From contig PLSY01000029.1 of assembly GCA_003164275.1 (NCBI GenBank), positions 1-5,331 on the forward strand: 5,331 bases of DNA. Reading direction: 5' to 3'. Made by a program: the position numbers and the translations under genes. Of this stretch, positions 1 to 5,331 are shown piece after piece (the stretch's first letter is position 1; every line of letters starts with the position of its first letter). The notes beneath the pieces are model-generated. The model had not been told where the DNA came from, searched no databases, and was given only the letters and a program-made list of their open reading frames with translations. The stretch comes from Acidimicrobiaceae bacterium (GTDB taxonomy: Bacteria; Actinomycetota; Acidimicrobiia; Acidimicrobiales; RAAP-2).

Positions 1-2612
1 TTGTTCTGCACCTTGTAGAGGCGAGCGGCGTATCGCTCGATCTCCTCCTCCAGCGCCGGCTCGAGTCGGCGCATCTCCCAGTGGAGTCCAGCGATTGGCT
101 CGTAGCTGATTCCTTCGATCATCTGCTCTCGCATGGCAGCGTTGATCTTGGTGGTAACCAAAGCGACGAACTCCTGAGGATTCAAAGTGAAGTCAGCCAG
201 TCGACCCGAGGCGATCAACGTTCGCACCAGAGTGGCACGAGTGAGGTCGGTCTCGTTCTGGAGGTCGGCGAGGATGTCAGGCAAGTACTTCGGGCGATCG
301 GTCTCGTAATCGCGTTGATCGATGATCTTGTCGGTACCAAGCCCTGCAGCGGTATGTTCGATCTCAACGGTGCGCACTCGAACCTTGGCCAGCCCGATCG
401 GCGGAGCAGTGGCAATTGCTTCGGCCGCAACGGCTACCAGCTCGTCCGACGACAGTGTCACGCGGTACTTCGTACGTTGGCTGATCCGGTCCCACAGTTC
501 CTTGAACTCCGGGTCGAGGGCTACCTGCTTACTGAAGCGAACTTTCTGACGCTTCTTGGCGTTGATGATGCGATTTGCAAACACGTATCGCAAGATGGTG
601 TCCGTGATCTCAGCTCGAAGGGGCTGGACGTGGATCGGAACCGCCAGCTCGAAGTACTCGTCGCTCGGGTTGAACTTCGGCTGCACGCCGCCCGCAGAGT
701 CGAGATAGCCCTCCGCCACGAGGTGATCCCATAGCTCCGAGGAACTGTCCTGCCCCAAGAGCGCCCCCTGAGATTCGCCAGATTCGGCGGGCAACGCCAG
801 CTTCGCGAACGCAACCTTCGGAACGATTCCGAATCGCTGGCCGGTATCCTCTTCGTATTCATCCTGCAGTGTCCGGGCGAACTGCTCGTAGGCCTCATTG
901 GCGACGACGGTGAGCCGGTTGATCTGTGGGTCATGGATCCGCTCGCCAGCCTGATTGACGGGCAGGCGCAAACCGCGACCGATCTCCTGGCGCTTGCGGT
1001 CGGTAGATTTCGAGTCGTTCAGTGTGCAGATCTGGAACACGTTCGGATTGTCCCAACCCTCGCGCAGCGCCGAGTGGCTAAAGATGAACCGGAGTGGCTC
1101 ATCGGTCGAGAGCAGCCGTTCCTTGTCCCGCATGATGAGGTCATAGGTGGAGGTGTCCGACTCACCAGTTCCCCGGGTGTCCTTGTAGGCACCCTTGTTG
1201 TCAACGCTGAAGTAGCCGTCATGGACCTGGTCTACAGGCGGCAAGCTCAGTGAGGCGTAGCGCGGTTGCGCAGCAAGCTCCGTGTACGCCTCCTCAAACC
1301 ACAGACCGATCTCGCCGAGTTCAGGATTTCCTTCCGAATCTGAACCCCGGTAGTTGGCCACCTTGTCGATGAACAACAGTGAGAGTACTTTGACGCCGTG
1401 AGCGCGCAGCGCTCGCTCCTTGTCGAGGTGCTGCCGGACCGTCTCAAATACCTGGGCTCGGCGAACGTCCTCATCGAAGCTCCCGGCGGCCTCACCGAGC
1501 GAAATACCGGTTCCATTCGTGAACTCGATGGCTTCGGCGCCCGGCCGAAACGAAATATCGTCAACGATGTGGCCATTGGCGTACTCTTGCCGGCCACCAG
1601 ACGTGACAGCGAGATCGTCGCCACGGGTGACCCAGACCTTTTTCTGCGTTGCCGCAAGGCCAACACCATAATTGATCTGCAACTGTGCTCGGATCTTCTT
1701 GACGTCCACCTGCAAGAGCCGGACGAAGGCAGCATTCAAGTTGTCGTCCGCGACCACGCTGGCCACTTCGATCCGCTTCACCAAGTTTAGGTCGTAGGCA
1801 TCGATCGGTCCGAGCCGATACACGAGGTTGTACGGATTCTTGTGTGTGGCCGAGTACCGCAGAGTGCAGAGCGGGCCGAGGCGATTGATGGCGGCCACGG
1901 CCCGCTCCGATTCCATATTCTGCGGCTCATCAAGGATCACGACAGGACGGGTTGCCTGTATGAATTCGATTGGCCGCCGCCCCGACATGCGGTCCTGGGC
2001 TCGATTGATGATGTTGGCCTTTGTCGGGTCGGCCACTTCCTCGACGTCCTTTTGAAAGGCCTGGATATTCATCACGAGGATCTGAACCGTGTTGGCGGCA
2101 GCGAACTGACGGACTTGACCGAGCTGCTTCGAGTCGTACACCGACGAGTCGAAGGGCTCAAGGTACATGCCGGTCAGATGGTCCTTGAGGAGCTCAATAC
2201 TGGCAAGCACGCCCTCCCTGATCGCGATGCTGGGCACCACGATCACGAACTTCTTGAAACCGTAAGCCCTGTGCAGTTCGAAGATCGTCCGCAGGTAGAC
2301 ATAAGTCTTGCCAGTCCCGGTCTCCATTTCTACTGAGAAGTTCCGACCGGCAAGCACCTCGCTCCGAGCGATTCCGTTACGCTCTTGCACCCCACGGAGA
2401 TTGTCCAATAGCTGTGCCTCGAACACCGCTTCGTCTTCAGGCACCAGGTTAGACACGCCAAGCTCGTTGAAACCGAGTTGGCTTGCTGATTGCGAGGTGA
2501 GCGAAAATTGGGCATCCGCAACCGGTAGCCCGATGAAAAGATCAACCACGCTGCCAATGGCCTCTCGCTGATAAGCAAGTGTGGCGTCGAACTTCAGTTT
2601 CAGCAGGCCCAC
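1..2612 (-). CDS. res: Type III restriction-modification system endonuclease/helicase subunit (Res), 3' end outside window
   Basis: An uninterrupted minus-strand frame starts at GTG 2612-2610 and stays open to base 1: 870 residues plus two bases, with no stop. Res is the ATP-dependent translocase/nuclease partner of Mod. Visible motifs: N-terminal LKFDATLAYQREAI (5-18, Q-motif-like); Walker A METGTGKT (96-103, K102); KFVIVVPSIAIREG (121-134, motif Ia); motif II DEPQ (228-231); motif III SAT (254-256); VLSLLFIDKVANY (409-421, motif IV-like); REGWDNPNVFQI (517-528, motif V); and RKRQEIGRGLRLP (539-551, motif VI with arginine finger). Residues 560-870 form the linker region before the nuclease. 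The PD-(D/E)XK nuclease domain, normally in the last 100 or so residues of this ~1000-aa family, is not in the window, so cleavage ability cannot be judged. GTG is chosen because the conserved LKFDATLAYQ begins only four residues after it and the first ATG in the frame lies inside Walker A. The gene starts 4 bases after mod stops. Confidence 0.94.
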   Translation of the reverse strand, partial: MGLLKLKFDATLAYQREAIGSVVDLFIGLPVADAQFSLTSQSASQLGFNELGVSNLVPEDEAVFEAQLLDNLRGVQERNGIARSEVLAGRNFSVEMETGTGKTYVYLRTIFELHRAYGFKKFVIVVPSIAIREGVLASIELLKDHLTGMYLEPFDSSVYDSKQLGQVRQFAAANTVQILVMNIQAFQKDVEEVADPTKANIINRAQDRMSGRRPIEFIQATRPVVILDEPQNMESERAVAAINRLGPLCTLRYSATHKNPYNLVYRLGPIDAYDLNLVKRIEVASVVADDNLNAAFVRLLQVDVKKIRAQLQINYGVGLAATQKKVWVTRGDDLAVTSGGRQEYANGHIVDDISFRPGAEAIEFTNGTGISLGEAAGSFDEDVRRAQVFETVRQHLDKERALRAHGVKVLSLLFIDKVANYRGSDSEGNPELGEIGLWFEEAYTELAAQPRYASLSLPPVDQVHDGYFSVDNKGAYKDTRGTGESDTSTYDLIMRDKERLLSTDEPLRFIFSHSALREGWDNPNVFQICTLNDSKSTDRKRQEIGRGLRLPVNQAGERIHDPQINRLTVVANEAYEQFARTLQDEYEEDTGQRFGIVPKVAFAKLALPAESGESQGALLGQDSSSELWDHLVAEGYLDSAGGVQPKFNPSDEYFELAVPIHVQPLRAEITDTILRYVFANRIINAKKRQKVRFSKQVALDPEFKELWDRISQRTKYRVTLSSDELVAVAAEAIATAPPIGLAKVRVRTVEIEHTAAGLGTDKIIDQRDYETDRPKYLPDILADLQNETDLTRATLVRTLIASGRLADFTLNPQEFVALVTTKINAAMREQMIEGISYEPIAGLHWEMRRLEPALEEEIERYAARLYKVQN

Positions 2613-2627
2613 GAAGTTACACCACTC
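2610..2627 (-). promoter_or_regulatory. mod stop / res GTG start junction, weak Shine-Dalgarno
   Basis: On the minus strand mod ends with TAA (2619-2617), four bases (CTTC) follow, and res starts with GTG (2612-2610). Only a weak GAG lies upstream (2627-2625), about 12 bases from the start, with no good Shine-Dalgarno. Close spacing, a GTG start and a poor ribosome site suggest that res is translated mostly by ribosomes finishing mod. The coupling is inferred, not shown. Confidence 0.55.
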
Positions 2628-4494
2628 GCAGCACGAGGTCGCTGCCAGTCCGCTGGTTCCGAGCTCGGACCGTTTGAAGCGCGTTGACCTTCAATTCGTC
2701 GCTCCCACCAAAACCAGCATCGAGCACCAGGATCATCGCAGGATCGAGTTCGACCATCGCTTCGAATACTTCGATGGAAAGTGAATCGGCGAGACACAGC
2801 AATAGCGCGTTTTCGGCCACGGAATGTACGGCAACTCCAGCAACTTCTAGGACAGTTACCGGCGCGGTCAACGGATAGCCGGCTTTCAGAAGCAACTCGG
2901 TCAACATCGACTCCTCAGAGCTGCTATCAGTTACGTGTCCCACGGCCATCTCAAGCTGTTGAGAAACACTTTGGGGGTCTGTGATTCCAGCATCCCACAC
3001 CGTAAAGTTCGACCGAGCGAGCGCAAAGGAACGGAACCCTGAGTCGGTCTGCTTCGCCCCGCCATCGAGCGTCGGTGCCGCCAAGCAAATTCGATCCCCA
3101 GCGAGCTTCATCCGCCGCCGCAAGTCCTTAGCGATATTGGGCGAGAACCTTTCGTCGGTCTGTTCCGGAAGTTGGACCATCACGTACCGCCGCTCGCCTC
3201 CATCCTTCTGGTTGACCCACACTACGGCCTCGCCAGTCGTTCCAGAGCCCGCGAAAAAATCAAGGACGATGTCATCTCGCCCACCAGCGGCGATCTGCAC
3301 GATCCGCTCCAGTAGTTCGACGGGCTTTGGAGTATCGAATGTCATCTCGCCAGCAAATAGATCCAGTAAGTACTTCTTCGCCGAATCATTGGTACCGACC
3401 TCGGAGGCTCTCCAGAGTGTGTGGGGGGTAAGGCCCTCGGTAGCTTCAGATCGGAAGGCCTTCACCCTCGGAACATTCATTCCGTCGGCCCCGAACCAGA
3501 TTCGATCGTCCGCGATAAGTTCATCGAGCCTGGCGCGAGTCACCGACCAACAGCGTCCTGGCGGCGGTTCCAACACACGTCCACCGGGTGTCGTTATTTC
3601 GTAGAACTGAGCACTGGTCGCGTGACCAGCTTGAGCATTGAGGGATACGGACTGCCACTCTCCCCGAGGGTCATCGTCTGGGTTTGAATACCGCTGGCTA
3701 GCGGCATCTGTCAACGGAAGCAGCCCTCTGGTCAGCTCGAAGTTGGTCTTTCCTCGTGCAAAGCAGACAATGTAGTCATGCGAGATTGAGAATGCCCGTC
3801 GATTTTCGCGAGTAGTTCTCTTCTCCCAGATGAACATGGTGATGAAGTTCTCTTCACCAAAGATCTCATTCATGATCGCACGCAGGTTGTGAACCTCGTG
3901 GTCGTCGATGGAGACGAAGATGACTCCGTCTTCGCGCAGCAAGTTCCGGGCGAGGAAGAGTCGGGAATACATCATCGATAGCCATTTGGAATGGTATCGA
4001 CCATCCGTCTCGGCATTCGCTGAGAGTCTGAATCCCTCTTCGTCGACCTGATCAGAGTAACTCAGGTAGTCGGCGAGTCCTTCCTTGAAGTTATCGGGGT
4101 AGACGAACTCCTTACCCGTGTTGTACGGCGGGTCGATGTAGATGAGTTTGACCTTGCCGTAGTACGCCTTCTGGAGCAGTTTGAGGACCTCAAGGTTTTC
4201 GCCTTCGATGATCACGTTCTGAGTGGTGTCGAAGTCGACCGACTCCTCACGCATCGGAACGAGGGTTCCAATCGACGGCTCTTGGATCACCCGCATGCAT
4301 TCTGCCTTGCCTGGCCACGTAAGGCCGAATCGCTCCGGTCCTAGGTCCACTGTTTCGCCGAGTTCTCGGCGAAGCGAGTCGACGTCGATCTTGTCTTCCC
4401 GGAACGCATCGGGGAACAGCCCTCGCAACGCCGCGACGCGATCGACCAGGGGGTCTTGCGACGCGAGGTCGAAGCGTTCGGGGAAGTCGGTCAT
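2617..4494 (-). CDS. mod: Type III restriction-modification system DNA adenine-N6 methyltransferase (Mod)
   Basis: Complete, 625 aa, a usual length for Mod. It would transfer a methyl group from S-adenosylmethionine to adenine N6 in the recognition site and give the Mod-Res complex its sequence specificity. Visible parts: N-terminal helical region (1-80) with LRGLFPDAF and IDVDSLRREL; IIEGENLEVLKLLQ (95-108); catalytic motif IV DPPYNTG from D121; GVIFVSIDDHE (190-200); a target-recognition region about 225-370 including YSNPDDDPRGEW and RIWFGADGMNVPR; TPKPVELLERIV (388-399); AdoMet-binding motif I DFFAGSGTT (412-420); and a C-terminal Mod domain (about 485-625) with SGFRSFAL and NALLLCLADSLS. 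Motif IV before motif I makes it beta class. All key residues are present and no frameshift is seen. The ATG at 4494 has GGAGA five or so bases upstream and matches the usual N-terminus. Helicase-related gene before it, res 4 bases after it. Confidence 0.96.
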   Translation of the reverse strand: MTDFPERFDLASQDPLVDRVAALRGLFPDAFREDKIDVDSLRRELGETVDLGPERFGLTWPGKAECMRVIQEPSIGTLVPMREESVDFDTTQNVIIEGENLEVLKLLQKAYYGKVKLIYIDPPYNTGKEFVYPDNFKEGLADYLSYSDQVDEEGFRLSANAETDGRYHSKWLSMMYSRLFLARNLLREDGVIFVSIDDHEVHNLRAIMNEIFGEENFITMFIWEKRTTRENRRAFSISHDYIVCFARGKTNFELTRGLLPLTDAASQRYSNPDDDPRGEWQSVSLNAQAGHATSAQFYEITTPGGRVLEPPPGRCWSVTRARLDELIADDRIWFGADGMNVPRVKAFRSEATEGLTPHTLWRASEVGTNDSAKKYLLDLFAGEMTFDTPKPVELLERIVQIAAGGRDDIVLDFFAGSGTTGEAVVWVNQKDGGERRYVMVQLPEQTDERFSPNIAKDLRRRMKLAGDRICLAAPTLDGGAKQTDSGFRSFALARSNFTVWDAGITDPQSVSQQLEMAVGHVTDSSSEESMLTELLLKAGYPLTAPVTVLEVAGVAVHSVAENALLLCLADSLSIEVFEAMVELDPAMILVLDAGFGGSDELKVNALQTVRARNQRTGSDLVLRVV

Positions 4495-4498
4495 TCGT

Positions 4499-4503
4499 TC
4501 TCC
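4499..4503 (-). promoter_or_regulatory. Ribosome binding site of mod
   Basis: Read on the minus strand the sequence is GGAGA followed by ACGA and the ATG at 4494. The GGAG core sits five bases before the start codon. This is the only good Shine-Dalgarno in the 24-base spacer between the helicase-related gene and mod, and it fixes the mod start. No promoter-like element is recognisable in the spacer, which agrees with read-through from the upstream gene. Confidence 0.75.
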
Positions 4504-4518
4504 ATGATGAGTAGTGGT

Positions 4519-5331
4519 CTAGGTGACGCTAAATCGGATTGTGAGGACTCGGCGGATTGAGTGGGTGGTGCCGAGGCGCGCTTCCACGTCGTCGATGATC
4601 GCATCCTTAGCCTTCTCGACCGTACCGGCTTCATTGTCGTAGGCCCTCCATGCATCCTCGCGGCTGGTCTCGGTCACCTTGATCCGTTTCTGAATGGCTA
4701 GCTTGTCCGGAAGGCTGGCGGCTTGGCGTGCCTCCCGTTTCAAGAACCTCAGAGCATCATCGTGCTCGCGGAGATCGGCCTTGAGGCTCGCCCGCTTGTC
4801 CTCAGCCCATCGATCAAGCTTGTCCATCTCTTCGTCGAACCACCGACCCTGTTTCTCGCTGATCGCCTGGAGGGTTTCCGCGGCCCTTCGTTCGACAGAG
4901 CCGACAACCTCGTTGGAAAGGTTCGCAGCGCCGATTCTGGTGACGGAAGCAGGGAGATCGAACAGCCGTCGGATCTGATCACCTGTCAGCTCGACGCCAT
5001 CATCGGTATGGGCCGCCATCAGTAGATGATCCTCGATGTCTTCCCCATCGAGTCGAAGATGGTCGACTACCGCGCATCCGGATCGACCGACGAGCGGTTT
5101 GAGTGCTTCGGCTGTGGCCCCCCAGTTCGTGTAGTCGAACGTCAGTTCAGCCTCTGGCGCCTCGAGATTGGCTGCAGCATCCAGGATCGCTACGGCCAAT
5201 GGGTGTTGGCGACGGTATCGATGGGCGGTGTCATCGTCCCCCGATCGCGTGAGAACGTAACGGCCAGCTGGAACCTCGGGGCTGATGGCGGGTGCCTGGT
5301 CGAGGACAAAAGACCGTGTTTCGGCATCCAC
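4519..5331 (-). CDS. Helicase-related protein (SNF2/HepA or DrmD-like), C-terminal part only; 5' end outside window
   Basis: The frame is open from the right edge to a TAG at 4521-4519. The GTG at the very edge is most likely an internal valine codon, so 270 C-terminal residues are visible. No helicase motif lies in this part, so the call rests on the recalled look of the C-terminal region of large SNF2-type helicase-related proteins found beside type III-like methyltransferases and in class 1 DISARM. The features are a globular stretch (about residues 40-130) with HPLAVAI, ELTFDY and EDHLLMAA; a charged, helix-rich, probably coiled-coil stretch (about 155-255) with RWFDEEMDKLDRWAEDKR and KLAIQKRIK; and a short strand-like tail, RRVLTIRFSV. 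The family role would be ATP-driven DNA translocation or remodelling in the cytoplasm. It is 24 bases upstream of mod on the same strand, so it is probably in the same operon. Alternative: a non-helicase accessory protein sharing this C-terminal domain. That it is a real, 5'-truncated gene is sure; the helicase identity is moderate. Confidence 0.68.
   Translation of the reverse strand: MDAETRSFVLDQAPAISPEVPAGRYVLTRSGDDDTAHRYRRQHPLAVAILDAAANLEAPEAELTFDYTNWGATAEALKPLVGRSGCAVVDHLRLDGEDIEDHLLMAAHTDDGVELTGDQIRRLFDLPASVTRIGAANLSNEVVGSVERRAAETLQAISEKQGRWFDEEMDKLDRWAEDKRASLKADLREHDDALRFLKREARQAASLPDKLAIQKRIKVTETSREDAWRAYDNEAGTVEKAKDAIIDDVEARLGTTHSIRRVLTIRFSVT

Noticed and set aside
81..734. 217-residue open frame on the plus strand
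   Set aside because: It lies opposite the conserved Res frame, has no recognisable domain, and is explained by the scarcity of stop codons in GC-rich coding DNA read on the other strand.
1247..1735. 162-residue minus-strand open frame and a similar 137-residue one at 521-934
   Set aside because: Both are in a different frame of the same strand as res, inside its motif-bearing frame, with arginine/serine-rich products. They could suggest that res is broken, but the true res frame reads through both without a stop.
3423..3428. Run of six G (plus strand) inside mod as a possible phase-variation tract
   Set aside because: Phase-variable type III mod genes carry longer homopolymers or many short tandem repeats. 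This run is short, and the frame is intact across it.
2981..3604. 207-residue open frame on the plus strand
   Set aside because: It lies opposite the catalytic and recognition regions of Mod. Its product is serine/arginine/proline-rich, low in recognisable structure, and typical of an antisense shadow.
4495..4518. Possible promoter or terminator between the helicase-related gene and mod
   Set aside because: The 24-base spacer has no stable hairpin with a T run and is too short for a convincing promoter. Only the ribosome site is supported.
1..5331. Complete DISARM or BREX system
   Set aside because: No drmA, drmB, drmC, pglZ or brx-type gene is visible. The Mod and Res pair has type III signatures, and only the partial first gene hints at DISARM.

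Overview
The window reads as one minus-strand operon segment of a DNA restriction-modification / phage-defence locus. Transcription runs from the right edge to the left edge through three genes: (1) the C-terminal 270 residues of a large protein that looks like a SNF2/HepA-type helicase-related protein; (2) a complete 625-aa type III, beta-class adenine-N6 DNA methyltransferase (Mod); (3) the first 870 residues of a type III restriction subunit (Res), whose frame stays open to the left edge. The gaps are 24 bases between the first and second genes and 4 bases between the second and third. Essentially every base is coding, and no stretch over 300 bases lacks a gene.

Region by region: 5331-4519 holds the helicase-related C-terminus, with a charged, coiled-coil-like segment near its end. 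4518-4495 is a short spacer carrying the Shine-Dalgarno of mod. 4494-2617 is mod, with the DPPY motif before FAGSG and a target-recognition region between them. 2612-1 is res, with Walker A, DEPQ, SAT and the C-terminal RecA-domain motifs present. The endonuclease domain expected at its end lies beyond the window.

Expected working: Mod would methylate an asymmetric site and supply sequence recognition to the Mod-Res complex. Res would use ATP to move or signal along DNA and cut unmodified sites with a nuclease domain not seen here. The helicase-related protein is not part of a classical two-gene type III system. Its position directly before mod suggests a three-component version, or an accessory factor, of the kind found in defence islands. 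It also resembles the SNF2-like helicase (DrmD) that accompanies a methyltransferase in class 1 DISARM.

Organism: GC content, sampled by eye, is roughly 55-60%, with GTG starts and many spurious open frames on the opposite strand. This suggests a moderately GC-rich bacterium, perhaps an actinobacterium, but nothing here fixes the taxon. No RNA gene, insertion sequence, CRISPR array, phage gene, terminator or clear promoter was seen.
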